The position numbers and the translations under genes were made by a program. Shown here piece by piece: positions 13,786-22,012 of a stretch of 35,886 bases of DNA; position 1 is the stretch's first letter, and the number at the start of each line of letters is the position of its first letter. The notes beneath the pieces were generated by a model. The model was not told where the DNA came from. It saw only the letters and a program-made list of their open reading frames with translations, and did no database searches. This stretch comes from Streptomyces coryli. GTDB taxonomy: Bacteria > Actinomycetota > Actinomycetes > Streptomycetales > Streptomycetaceae. The stretch lies in assembly GCF_011044975.1 (NCBI RefSeq), contig NZ_JAAKZV010000061.1:1-35886 (forward strand), written 5' to 3'.

Positions 13786-14915
13786 GACACGACCTCGGCG
13801 CGCTGCGCCGCCTCAACACCGTCGCCGTGCTGCAAGCCCTGCGCGCGGGCGAGCCGCTCACGCTGAGCCGGCTCAAGTCCGCCACCAACCTCTCCCGCCC
13901 GACGCTCGAACTCGCCCTCGAGGACCTCACGACCCGCGGCTGGGTCGCCGAGGCGGCGACGGGCGAGGGGCGCAGTCCGGGCCGTCCGGCGCGGCGGTTC
14001 CGGTTCCGCGCCGAGGCGGGGCGGGTGGCCGGTGTGGACATCGGGCTGCACAAGATCGTGCTGACCCTCGCCGACCTCGCCGGGGAGGTCCGCGCGACCG
14101 AACGCGAGGACATCGACCCCGCGATGGACGGCGCCGACCGGCTCGACTTCCTGCGGCAGCGGCTGCGGCGGTTCCTCGACGACCATGCCGTACGGGCCGA
14201 GGAGTTGTGGGCGGTCGGCGTCGGGGTGCCGGGCCTGGTGGACGAGGCCGGGCGGATCAGGTCGGTCATCGTGCCCGAGTGGACCGGCCTCGACCTCGGC
14301 CGCCGGCTGTCCGAGACCTTCGGCTGCCCGGTGATCGCGGAGAACGACGTGAACCTCGCGGCCGTCGCCGAGCACTGGCGCGGCGCCGCCCGCCTGACCG
14401 ACGATGTGGCATGCGTGCTGGCCGGCCGCCGCGCCGCCTGCGGCCTGCTCCTCGGCGGCCGGCTGCACCGCGGCCGCCGCGGCGGCGCCGGCGAACTCGG
14501 CTCCCTCCCGCACCTGGGCCTCGCCTCCGCCCACGAGGCGCTGCAGTGGCAACACGGCGACAAGGAGGGCGAGTCGGAGATCACCGCCCTGGTCCGCGCC
14601 CTGGAATCCGACGACCCCGAAGCCCACGCCGTCCTCGACGCCTACGCCGCCCGCCTCGCCCCCGGCATCGCCGCCCTGGTCCTCGCCGTCGACCCCGACC
14701 TGGTCGTGATCTCCGGCGGCGTGACCCCGGCCGGGCAGTGGCTCACCCCCCGACTCACCACGCATCTGCGCGATCTGACCCTGCACGTCCCGCAGATCGC
14801 CGTCAGCACCCTCGGCGAGCCCGGCGTCTCCCTCGGCGCCGTCCGCACCGCCCTCGACTCGGTCGACACCATCCTCGACAACCCGACAGGCCCCCTCCCC
14901 TCAACCACCCGCTGA
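13779..14915 (+). CDS. ROK family transcriptional regulator
   Basis: The 378-residue protein has an N-terminal winged helix (LNTVAVLQALRAGEPLTLSR and TNLSRPTLELALEDLTTRGW) followed by a ROK sugar-kinase-like domain from about residue 75 (VAGVDIGLHKIVLTLAD, VGVGVPGLVDEAGRI, IAENDVNLAAVAEHWRG). The cysteine-rich zinc motif of the family and the D-I-G-G-T phosphate loop are both absent, so it is a regulator and not a kinase. It probably responds to the sugar imported by the transporter encoded 52 bp downstream. An ATG at 13761 is an alternative start. Both candidates lie within or beside the TGCAT palindromes, which suggests autoregulation. Confidence 0.9.
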   Translation: MQGHDLGALRRLNTVAVLQALRAGEPLTLSRLKSATNLSRPTLELALEDLTTRGWVAEAATGEGRSPGRPARRFRFRAEAGRVAGVDIGLHKIVLTLADLAGEVRATEREDIDPAMDGADRLDFLRQRLRRFLDDHAVRAEELWAVGVGVPGLVDEAGRIRSVIVPEWTGLDLGRRLSETFGCPVIAENDVNLAAVAEHWRGAARLTDDVACVLAGRRAACGLLLGGRLHRGRRGGAGELGSLPHLGLASAHEALQWQHGDKEGESEITALVRALESDDPEAHAVLDAYAARLAPGIAALVLAVDPDLVVISGGVTPAGQWLTPRLTTHLRDLTLHVPQIAVSTLGEPGVSLGAVRTALDSVDTILDNPTGPLPSTTR

Positions 14916-14967
14916 AGCCGACCCCCACCGCGCCACCTGCCCCTCTCGCCCCTTCCCGGAGTCGCGC

Positions 14968-16236
14968 ATGCACAGAAGGTCATTCCTCGCCGGGGCCCTC
15001 GCCGCCGCCCCGGCCGCCCTCGGCGCCACCGCCTGCGGCAACGGAGCCGATTCCACCGCCGGTTCCGGCGGCCGGACCCAGCTGTCGTACGGGATGTGGG
15101 ACCCACTCCAGGTCCCCGGCATGCAGAAGATCATGAAGGCCTTCGAGGCCGAGCATCCCGGCATCACCGTCAAGCTCCAGGTGATCCCCTTCGCCCAGTA
15201 CTGGACCACGCTGAAAACCTCGATGCGCGGCGGCTCCGCCCCCGACGTGTTCTGGATGAACGCGCCCAACCTCCGCCTGTACGCCTCCAACGACACCCTC
15301 GAACCGCTCGGCGAGCACATCCGCCGCGACGGCTTCGACATGGGCGTACACCCGGAGGAGCTGGTCGGCATCTACTCGTACGAGGGCGAGCACTACGGGA
15401 TGCCGAAGGACTTCGACACGATCGGGCTCTGGTACAACAAGGAGCTCTTCGACCGGGCCAAGGTGCCGTATCCGGATGAGTCCTGGACGTGGGAGACGGT
15501 TTACGACGCGGCGCGGGAGCTGACCGACCCGAAGGGCAGCGTCTACGGCATCGCCGCCGAGATGCAGGGCCAGTACTGCTACTACAACTCCATCCCGCAG
15601 GCGGGCGGATACGTCATCCGCGACGGCAAGTCCGGCTTCGCCGAGCCCGAGACCATCGAGGGCCTGCGCTTCTGGACCGGCCTCGTCGACCGCGGCTGGT
15701 CGCCGACCGCCAGCGCGATGACGGACACCAGCGGCCGCCAGCTCTACATATCGGAGAAGGTCGCGATGAACTACGACCTCTCCGCGATGGCCTCGATGAT
15801 GTACGCCGCTCCGGGCATCAAGGACCACGGCGGCGTCGCGGTCCTGCCCAAGGGCCGTAAACGAGCCACCACCATCCACGGCCTCGCCAACGTCATATCG
15901 GCCAAGTCCCCGCACACCGAGGCCGCGTGGAAGCTGGTGAAGTTCATGGGGTCGAAGAAGGCGGCCGAGATCCAGGCCCGCGAGGGCGTCACGATCTCCT
16001 CGTACACCGGCACCCAGGACGCGTGGGTGAAGTCGATGCCCGAGTTCGACCTAAAGGTCTTCATCGACATGCTCGACTACGCCGTCCCGTATCCGCACTC
16101 CACCTACACCCAGGCCTGGGAGAACCTGCAGTACCAGCTGCTCGGCTCCTCCTGGACCGGCCACGGTGACGGCATCGCGAAGGCCTCCCGCACCCTCGCT
16201 CAGCAGATGGACCTGGTCCTGGAACGGGAGAACTGA
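14968..16236 (+). CDS. Sugar ABC transporter substrate-binding lipoprotein
   Basis: The 422-residue protein begins MHRRSFLAGALAAAPAALGA, followed by a lipobox-type TAC with Cys23. The twin arginine in HRRSFL suggests Tat export before lipidation. The mature part is a family-1 solute-binding protein: VPGMQKIMKAFEAEHPGITV, SAPDVFWMNAPNL, YGMPKDFDTIGLWYNKELF and AAWKLVKFMGSKKAAE. It would bind a sugar or oligosaccharide outside the membrane. The ATG has GGAG 7 nt upstream. It follows the ROK gene by 52 bp and precedes the permeases by 4 bp, so the set looks like one operon. Confidence 0.92.
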   Translation: MHRRSFLAGALAAAPAALGATACGNGADSTAGSGGRTQLSYGMWDPLQVPGMQKIMKAFEAEHPGITVKLQVIPFAQYWTTLKTSMRGGSAPDVFWMNAPNLRLYASNDTLEPLGEHIRRDGFDMGVHPEELVGIYSYEGEHYGMPKDFDTIGLWYNKELFDRAKVPYPDESWTWETVYDAARELTDPKGSVYGIAAEMQGQYCYYNSIPQAGGYVIRDGKSGFAEPETIEGLRFWTGLVDRGWSPTASAMTDTSGRQLYISEKVAMNYDLSAMASMMYAAPGIKDHGGVAVLPKGRKRATTIHGLANVISAKSPHTEAAWKLVKFMGSKKAAEIQAREGVTISSYTGTQDAWVKSMPEFDLKVFIDMLDYAVPYPHSTYTQAWENLQYQLLGSSWTGHGDGIAKASRTLAQQMDLVLEREN

Positions 16237-16240
16237 TCCG

Positions 16241-17164
16241 ATGGCCGTCTTCCCCTCGACCGCGGCCGCACAGGCCCGTAACAAGCCCCGCCGACCCCGG
16301 TCGCAGCGCGCGGCGTATCTCTTCATCGCGCCGATCGCGATCGGCTTCGCCGTCTTCTACATCTGGCCGCTGCTGCAGACCTTCTACTTCAGCTTCACGT
16401 CATTCGGCGTCTTCGGCGGCAACAGCTGGATCGGCGGCGAGAACTACGAGCGCGTGCTGCAGGACGTCACGGTCGGCCGCGCGCTGCTGAACACCCTGCT
16501 CTACACGGTGATGGGCCTGATCACGCTCCCCGTCTCGATCATCATCGCCGAGCTGCTCAACCGGCCGGGGCTGCGCGGCGTCGCCATCTACCGGGCGCTG
16601 TACTTCCTGCCCTTCGTCACCCTGCCCGCCGCCATCGGCCTGCTCTGGAACTGGCTCTACAACGGCGACTACGGCCTGATCAACGAGGTGCTGTCCTGGA
16701 TCGGCATCGACGGCCGCTACTGGGTCTCGGACCCGACCACGGCCGCGTACGCCATCGGCCTCGTGATGATCTGGTCGCACGTCGGCTACTACTTGATCAT
16801 CTTCCTGGCCGGCATCAAGGCCATCCCCCGCGACTACTACGAGGCCGCGGAGCTCGACGGCGCCGGGCCGGTGCGGCGCTTCGTCCGCATCACGCTCCCG
16901 CTGCTCAGCCCCAGCATCTTCTTCACCTCGGTGATCAGCGTGATCACCTCGCTCCAGGCCTTCGACCTCATCTACATCATGATGAGCCAGCGCAATCCGG
17001 CCCTCGGCTCGACGCAGTCGATCGTGACGCTCTTCTACAAGTGGGCCTTTGAGGAGAACGCGCAGGGCCCGGCCGCCGCCCTCGCGTTCCTGCTGATGCT
17101 GCTCATCGCGGCGCTGACGTTCCTGCAGTTCCGGCTCCAGAAGAGGTGGGTGCACTATGCCTGA
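16241..17164 (+). CDS. Sugar ABC transporter permease (MalF type)
   Basis: The 307-residue protein has six predicted membrane spans, beginning AAYLFIAPIAIGFAVFYIWP. It carries the cytoplasmic EAA loop YYEAAELDGAGPVRRFVRIT, which docks the ATPase. An N-terminal basic segment (NKPRRPRSQR) precedes the first span. It is the first of the two permeases typical of carbohydrate-uptake ABC systems. The start is 4 bp after the binding-protein stop with GGGAG 10 nt upstream, and the 3' end overlaps the second permease gene by 8 bp. No ATPase gene lies in the operon, as is usual for Streptomyces sugar transporters served by MsiK. Confidence 0.93.
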   Translation: MAVFPSTAAAQARNKPRRPRSQRAAYLFIAPIAIGFAVFYIWPLLQTFYFSFTSFGVFGGNSWIGGENYERVLQDVTVGRALLNTLLYTVMGLITLPVSIIIAELLNRPGLRGVAIYRALYFLPFVTLPAAIGLLWNWLYNGDYGLINEVLSWIGIDGRYWVSDPTTAAYAIGLVMIWSHVGYYLIIFLAGIKAIPRDYYEAAELDGAGPVRRFVRITLPLLSPSIFFTSVISVITSLQAFDLIYIMMSQRNPALGSTQSIVTLFYKWAFEENAQGPAAALAFLLMLLIAALTFLQFRLQKRWVHYA

Positions 17165-18077
17165 GTCCACCACCGCCACCCGGGCGGCCGCCAAGCTGCC
17201 GCGCCAGGCGGGCACGGCCCAGGGCACCTGGGGCGATGACCGGGCCCCGGCCCGCCGCCGCTTCGACACCGGCGCGCTGCTGACACATCTGCTGCTCTCG
17301 CTCGGCGCGTTCGCGATGCTCTTCCCGTTCCTGTGGCAGCTGCTCACGGCGCTGAAGACGATGCCGGAGTCGGTGCGCGTACCGCCGACCTTCCTCCCCG
17401 AGGACTGGACCTGGGCGGCCTTCGAGAAGGTCTTCACCTCCCTGCCCTTCGCGGAGATGCTCACCAACAGCGCCCTCAACACCCTGGGCCGCACCCTCGG
17501 CCAGCTGGTCTTCTGCTCCCTGGCCGCGTACGCGTTCGCGCGGATGACCTTCCGCGGCAAGAACGTGCTCTTCGCCGTCTTCCTGTCCGTGCTGATGGTG
17601 CCGTCGCAGCTGCTGATCCTGCCGCAGCACCAGATCATCCAGCAGCTCGGCCTGCTGAACAGCGTCCCGGCGCTGTTCCTGCCCGGCATGTTCAGCGCGT
17701 TCGGCACCTTCCTGCTGCGGCAGTTCTTCCTGTCGCTGCCGCGGGAGCTGGAGGAGGCGGCGCGGATCGACGGGGCGGGCAGCTTCCGTATCTTCTGGTC
17801 GATCATGCTGCCGCTGGTACGCCCCGCGCTGGCGGCGCTCGCCGTGATCACGTCGATGTGGTCGTGGAACGACCTGCTGTGGCCGCTGGTCGTGAACACG
17901 GACCCGGAGACGATGCCGATCAGCGCCGGACTGTCGTCGCTGGAGGGCCAGTACCTCACCGACTACCCCGTCCTGATGGCCGGTTCGCTCATCGCGGGCC
18001 TACCGATGATCCTCCTCTATCTCTTCCTGCAGCGGCACTTCGTGCAGGGCATCGCGCTCAGCGGGTCGAAGGGCTGA
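17157..18077 (+). CDS. Sugar ABC transporter permease (MalG type)
   Basis: The 306-residue protein is the second permease of the system, with six hydrophobic segments. The first follows a long basic N-terminal tail (LLTHLLLSLGAFAMLFPFLW). The EAA loop is ELEEAARIDGAGSFRIFWSI. LLPLV-type and DLLWPLV segments and the C-terminal HFVQGIALSGSKG ending are standard for the MalG group. Its ATG overlaps the first permease by 8 bp, which suggests coupled translation. It pairs with the MalF-type protein to form the membrane channel. Confidence 0.93.
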   Translation: MPESTTATRAAAKLPRQAGTAQGTWGDDRAPARRRFDTGALLTHLLLSLGAFAMLFPFLWQLLTALKTMPESVRVPPTFLPEDWTWAAFEKVFTSLPFAEMLTNSALNTLGRTLGQLVFCSLAAYAFARMTFRGKNVLFAVFLSVLMVPSQLLILPQHQIIQQLGLLNSVPALFLPGMFSAFGTFLLRQFFLSLPRELEEAARIDGAGSFRIFWSIMLPLVRPALAALAVITSMWSWNDLLWPLVVNTDPETMPISAGLSSLEGQYLTDYPVLMAGSLIAGLPMILLYLFLQRHFVQGIALSGSKG

Positions 18078-18113
18078 GCACCACCCCGTAACCAAGAGAA
18101 AGGCACTCCGCAC

Positions 18114-19133
18114 ATGCCCGAACTCGACGTGGGCCTGATCGGCGCCGGCGGTATCGCCCGCGCGCATCTGCCCGCATGGACCGCGCTCGGCGCCAAGGTC
18201 ACGGTCCTGTCCACCGATGGCAGGGCCGAGGGGCTGGCCGCCGAATACGCGGCGCACGGGGTCGAGGCGGTCCACAGCCTCGACGAGCTCCTGGCCCGCT
18301 GCTCGCTCGTCGACGTCTGCACGCCCAGCTTCACGCACAAGGAGCTGGCGCTGGCGGCGATGGCGGCGGGAAAGCACGTGATCTGCGAGAAGCCGCTGGC
18401 GCTGTCGGTGGCGGACGCGCAGGAGATGATCGACGCCGCCGAGGCGGCGGGCGTGCGGCTCTTCCCCGCTCATGTGGTGCGGTTCTTCCCGGAGTACGAG
18501 GCCCTCGCCAAGGCCGTCGCGGACGGCGCCGTCGGCGAACCCGCGGTGCTGCGGTTCACGCGCAGCGGGTCGTATCCGGTGTGGGCGCCGTGGTTCGCGG
18601 ACGCCGGCCTCTCCGGCGGCATCCTGCTGGACCAGATGATCCACGACTTCGACTTCGCCCGGCTGCTGGCGGGCGAGGTGGTACGGGTGCACGCGCAGGC
18701 GCGCGGGCGGCTGACGGCGCCCGCCGAGGCGGGAGCGGTCGCGGCGGCAACGGCGGTGCTCACGCACGCGTCGGGCGCGGTGTCGCATGTGCACGGGGTG
18801 TGGGGGCTGCCCGACACCCAGTTCAGGACCACCTACCGGGTGGCCGGGCGGGACGGGGTGCTGCACCACGACTCGCTGCAGACGCAGGCGTTCCGGGTGG
18901 TCGCGCAGGGCGAGCGGGCCGCGGGGCAGGGCATTCCGGCGACGGATCTGGCGCGGAATCCCTTTGAGGCGGAGCTGGGCGAGTTCGCGGCGGCGGCGCT
19001 GGCCGGCGGTCCCGAGCCGCGGGTGTCGGCGCACGACGCGCTGGCGGCGGTACGGATCGCGGCGGCGGCCGCGGAGTCGGCCCTGACCGGGGCCGCAGTC
19101 GAGATCGAGAGTGGGGAGCTGGTGTCCCGGTGA
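18114..19133 (+). CDS. Gfo/Idh/MocA family oxidoreductase
   Basis: The 339-residue protein has an N-terminal Rossmann domain with GLIGAGGIARAH (about residues 7-18) and the catalytic-lysine motif ICEKPLALS (Lys93). The C-terminal domain carries GGILLDQMIHDFDFARLL, with the family's D-x-x-x-H active-site pattern. Such enzymes oxidise or reduce sugars, inositols and sugar acids with NAD(P). Its place after a sugar transporter suggests that it processes the imported compound. An AAAGG site lies upstream. It ends in GTGA, shared with the next dehydrogenase gene. Confidence 0.9.
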   Translation: MPELDVGLIGAGGIARAHLPAWTALGAKVTVLSTDGRAEGLAAEYAAHGVEAVHSLDELLARCSLVDVCTPSFTHKELALAAMAAGKHVICEKPLALSVADAQEMIDAAEAAGVRLFPAHVVRFFPEYEALAKAVADGAVGEPAVLRFTRSGSYPVWAPWFADAGLSGGILLDQMIHDFDFARLLAGEVVRVHAQARGRLTAPAEAGAVAAATAVLTHASGAVSHVHGVWGLPDTQFRTTYRVAGRDGVLHHDSLQTQAFRVVAQGERAAGQGIPATDLARNPFEAELGEFAAAALAGGPEPRVSAHDALAAVRIAAAAAESALTGAAVEIESGELVSR

Positions 19134-20155
19134 AGGTCGGAGTGCTGTCGTTCGCGCATGTGCATGCGACCGGCTACGTGAAGGTGCTGCAGGCGATGGA
19201 CGGCGTCGAGGTGCTCGCCGCCGACCCGGACCCTGACCCGGATCCGGCGGCGGCCGGGGAGGTGCGCGGCCGGGAGCTGGCCGAGCAGCTCGGCGTCGCG
19301 TACGCGGACACGTATCAGGAGGTCTTCGACTGGGGCCCGGACGCGGTGATCGTGACGGCGGAGAACGCCCGGCACCGCGCGCTCGTCGAGCTCGCGGCCA
19401 AGCACGGCGTCGGCGCGGTGCTGTGCGAGAAGCCGCTCGCCACGACGGCGGCGGACGGCGAGGCGATGGTGGCCGCCTGCCGGGAGTCCGGGACGCGGCT
19501 CGGGGTGGCGTATCCGGTTCGCTTCCACCCCGCGTACGGGGCGCTGCGGCGCGCCGTGCAGGGCGGCTCGCTCGGCGGCGTGCTGGCGGTGGCGGGAGCC
19601 AACAACGGCTATCTGCCGACCGGACTGCGGCGCTGGTTCACCGACCCGGAGCTGGCCGGCGGCGGGGCGCTGATGGACCACACGGTGCACATCGCGGACC
19701 TGCTCGACGACCTCTTCGGCGCCGACGTGCGCGCCGAGGAGGTCTATGCCCAGGCCAACAACCTGATGTACGCGGAGGAGGCGGACGCCGAGACGGCGGG
19801 CCTGGTGACGGTCCGCTACTCGAACGGCACGGTGGCGACCATCGACTGCAGCTGGAGCCAGCCACGCAGCCACCCGGCATGGGGCGGCCTCGAGCTCCAG
19901 GTCGTCGGCGAGCGCGCGACGGTCGAGATGGACGCCTTCGGCCAGTCGGTCACCGGCTTCGACGAACGCTCCGCCCGCGGCGTGCTGCTGCCGTGGGGCG
20001 TGAACCTGGACGAGATCCTGCTCCGGGCCTTCCTGTACGGCACGGCGGCCGGTGGTGTCGCGGTCGCGGACGGCGAGGCGGGGCTCAGGTCGCTGCGGGT
20101 GGCGCTGGCGGCGCGAGAGTCGGCGCGGGTGAGCAGGCCGGTTCCGGTGGGCTGA
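19130..20155 (+). CDS. Second Gfo/Idh/MocA family oxidoreductase, atypical Rossmann loop
   Basis: The 341-residue protein resembles the preceding one. It keeps the lysine motif (LCEKPLATT, Lys101) and GGGALMDHTVHIADLL with the D-x-x-x-H pair. It starts MKVGVLSFAHVHATGYVKVL, so the usual glycine-rich G-x-G-x-x-G loop is replaced by S-F-A-H-V-H-A. A PDPDPDPDP tract follows the second beta strand (residues 32-40), near where the cofactor's adenosine phosphate is recognised. It may use a different cofactor geometry or have a special role in the pathway. The GTG start overlaps the previous stop (GTGA). A strong hairpin follows the stop codon. Confidence 0.85.
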   Translation: MKVGVLSFAHVHATGYVKVLQAMDGVEVLAADPDPDPDPAAAGEVRGRELAEQLGVAYADTYQEVFDWGPDAVIVTAENARHRALVELAAKHGVGAVLCEKPLATTAADGEAMVAACRESGTRLGVAYPVRFHPAYGALRRAVQGGSLGGVLAVAGANNGYLPTGLRRWFTDPELAGGGALMDHTVHIADLLDDLFGADVRAEEVYAQANNLMYAEEADAETAGLVTVRYSNGTVATIDCSWSQPRSHPAWGGLELQVVGERATVEMDAFGQSVTGFDERSARGVLLPWGVNLDEILLRAFLYGTAAGGVAVADGEAGLRSLRVALAARESARVSRPVPVG

Positions 20156-20160
20156 GGCCG

Positions 20161-20205
20161 GGGCCGTCGGCAGGTGGGGGCAGGTCGTCCACCCGCCGGC
20201 GGCCC
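20161..20205 (+). terminator. Terminator hairpin of the ROK sugar operon
   Basis: The arms 20161-20177 and 20189-20205 are complementary at 15 of 17 positions, around an 11-nt loop. The hairpin begins 6 bp after the stop of the last operon gene. There is no T-tract, as is common in Streptomyces. Confidence 0.7.
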
Positions 20206-20255
20206 GGTGCTGCGGTCCGGCTGATGAGCGCGACTGCCCACATTATGAACGGCCA

Positions 20256-20285
20256 GTAACAACCCCACGGCTCAAGGCATAGGCT
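20256..20285 (+). promoter_or_regulatory. Candidate promoter of the PLP aminotransferase
   Basis: TAGGCT at 20280-20285 matches the Streptomyces -10 pattern. GTAACA at 20256-20261, 18 bp upstream, shares the ACA of TTGACA. This would start transcription about 20 nt before the GTG at 20314. Confidence 0.4.
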
Positions 20286-20313
20286 GCTCGGCGTCCCATC
20301 TCGAGGAGTGAAC

Positions 20314-21501
20314 GTGTCGGACTCCACGCCCCCCGCCCCCCTTGCCGAGCGGTTCTCCCGCATCGACGGCTCCGCGCTGCGCGAGATTCTCGCCCTGACC
20401 GCGCGGCCCGGCGTCATCTCCTTCGCGGGCGGGCTGCCCGCGCCGGAGCTCTTCGACGCGGGCGCGCTCCAGGAGTCCTTCGCCGCGGCGCTGGGGCGCC
20501 CGCACCAGTCGCTGCAGTACTCCACCACCGACGGCGACCCCGACCTGCGCGAGGCGATCGCCGCCCGGTACGCCGCCCGCGGCTTCCGTGTCGACGCCGG
20601 CGAGCTGCTCGTCACCAGCGGCTCGCAGCAGGCACTGTCGCTGGCCGCGACCGCGCTGCTCGACGAGGGCGATGTGGCGCTGGTCGAGGACCCGGGCTAT
20701 CTCGCCGCGCTGCAGTGCTTCACGTTCGCGGGCGCGCGCACGGTGCCGGTGGCCACGGACGACGACGGCATCCTCCCGGACGCGCTGGAGGAGACGGTCC
20801 GCCGCGAGCGCCCGAAGCTGCTCTACCTGGTCCCCAACTTCCAGAACCCCACGGGCCGCACCCTCCCCGCCGACCGCCGCCGCGCCATCGCCGCGCTGGC
20901 CGCCCGTTACGGCTTCTGGATCGTCGAGGACGACCCGTACGGCGAACTCCGCTACGACGGCACCCCGCTCCCGCCCGTCGCCGCCGAGCCCGCCGCGGCC
21001 GACCGGACCATCCTCCTCGGCAGCCTCTCCAAGATCATGGCCCCGGGTCTGCGCCTCGGCTGGCTGCACGCCCCCGAGGCCGCGCTGAGCGCCTGCGCCA
21101 CCGCCAAGCAGTCCGCCGACCTGCACACGTCGACGGTCGCGCAGGCGGCGGCCGCCGCGTATCTGACGCGCTACGACCTGGACGCGCACGTGGCAAAGAT
21201 GCGCGGCGTCTACGCCGAGCGCCGCGACGCGATGCTCGCGGGGCTGCCCGCCGCGCTGCCGGTCGGCAGCACGTGGAACCGGCCCGACGGCGGCATGTTC
21301 ATCTGGGCCCGCCTCCCGGAGGACCGCGACGCGACGACGCTGCTGCGCCGGGCGGTCGACCAGGACGTGGCCTTCGTGCCCGGCGCCCCGTTCTACGCGG
21401 GCGAGCCGGACCGCGCGACGCTGCGGCTGAGCTTCACGTCGTACCCGCCGGCGGAGATCGACGAGGGCCTGGCACGACTGGCTAAGGCGGCGTCGGCGTA
21501 G
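20314..21501 (+). CDS. PLP-dependent aminotransferase (MocR/2-aminoadipate type)
   Basis: The 395-residue protein is a fold-type I aminotransferase with complete catalytic motifs: LQYSTTDGDPDLREAIAARY, VTSGSQQALSLAA, VPNFQNPTGRTL, IVEDDPYGELRYDG and the lysine motif GSLSKIMAPGLRLGWLH. The last includes the Schiff-base lysine and the phosphate-binding arginine, in contrast to the defective homologue at the left end of the window. The GPLPxPxLF-like FAGGLPAPELFD segment marks the LysN/MocR-like group that acts on 2-aminoadipate, aromatic or branched-chain amino acids. GAGGAG 5 nt before the GTG at 20314 fixes the start. Its 3' end overlaps the convergent DinB gene by 20 bp. Confidence 0.92.
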   Translation: MSDSTPPAPLAERFSRIDGSALREILALTARPGVISFAGGLPAPELFDAGALQESFAAALGRPHQSLQYSTTDGDPDLREAIAARYAARGFRVDAGELLVTSGSQQALSLAATALLDEGDVALVEDPGYLAALQCFTFAGARTVPVATDDDGILPDALEETVRRERPKLLYLVPNFQNPTGRTLPADRRRAIAALAARYGFWIVEDDPYGELRYDGTPLPPVAAEPAAADRTILLGSLSKIMAPGLRLGWLHAPEAALSACATAKQSADLHTSTVAQAAAAAYLTRYDLDAHVAKMRGVYAERRDAMLAGLPAALPVGSTWNRPDGGMFIWARLPEDRDATTLLRRAVDQDVAFVPGAPFYAGEPDRATLRLSFTSYPPAEIDEGLARLAKAASA

Positions 21502-22012
21502 CGTCGGCGTCCGCGAGCTCGCGGACGATGTCCAGGTGCCCGGCGTGGCGGGCGTACTCCTGGAAGAGGTGGAAGAGGATCTGGCCCAGCGTCGGCGCCT
21601 CGGACGCCGTGGCGAAGCGGCCGCCGAGCGCCGCCCGGCGGTCCAGATCCGGCTCCGCCGCCACGATCGCCCGGGAGCGCTCGCACTGGTCGCGGAAGCG
21701 CTCGAGCACGGCTGCCGCCGGTTCCTGCGGCGGTACGTGCCAGCGGCCCTCCGGGCCGTTGTCGCCCCAGGGGTCGGTGATCGGCTCGGCGCGGAAACCC
21801 CAGCACAGCCAGCGCCGTTCGACATGCGCGAGGTGGTTGAGCAGCTCCAGGGGTGTCCAGCCGGACGGCAGTCTGCTGGTCCGCAACTCGGTTTCGGAGA
21901 GCCCGTCCAGCTTGCCGAGCACCGTGGACCGGTAGATGTCGAGGTGCCGGAGCAGGAGCTCGCGGGGGTCCGCGGGGCCCGTCGGGTCATCGATCGGCAG
22001 CATCGGCCTCAT
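21482..22012 (-). CDS. DinB superfamily protein
   Basis: The 176-residue protein has the DinB/DUF664 four-helix pattern: LLLRHLDIYRSTVLGKLDGL, TPLELLNHLAHVERRWL with a metal-type histidine, and ILFHLFQEYARHAGHLDIVR with two further histidines. The three histidines are the usual metal ligands. Relatives include thiol-dependent S-transferases that use bacillithiol or mycothiol; the substrate here is unknown. Its ATG at 22012 overlaps the stop of the LD-carboxypeptidase gene (ATGA), so it is translated as the last gene of the peptidase operon. The 3' end runs antisense into the aminotransferase gene for 20 bp. Confidence 0.88.
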   Translation of the reverse strand: MRPMLPIDDPTGPADPRELLLRHLDIYRSTVLGKLDGLSETELRTSRLPSGWTPLELLNHLAHVERRWLCWGFRAEPITDPWGDNGPEGRWHVPPQEPAAAVLERFRDQCERSRAIVAAEPDLDRRAALGGRFATASEAPTLGQILFHLFQEYARHAGHLDIVRELADADATPTPP

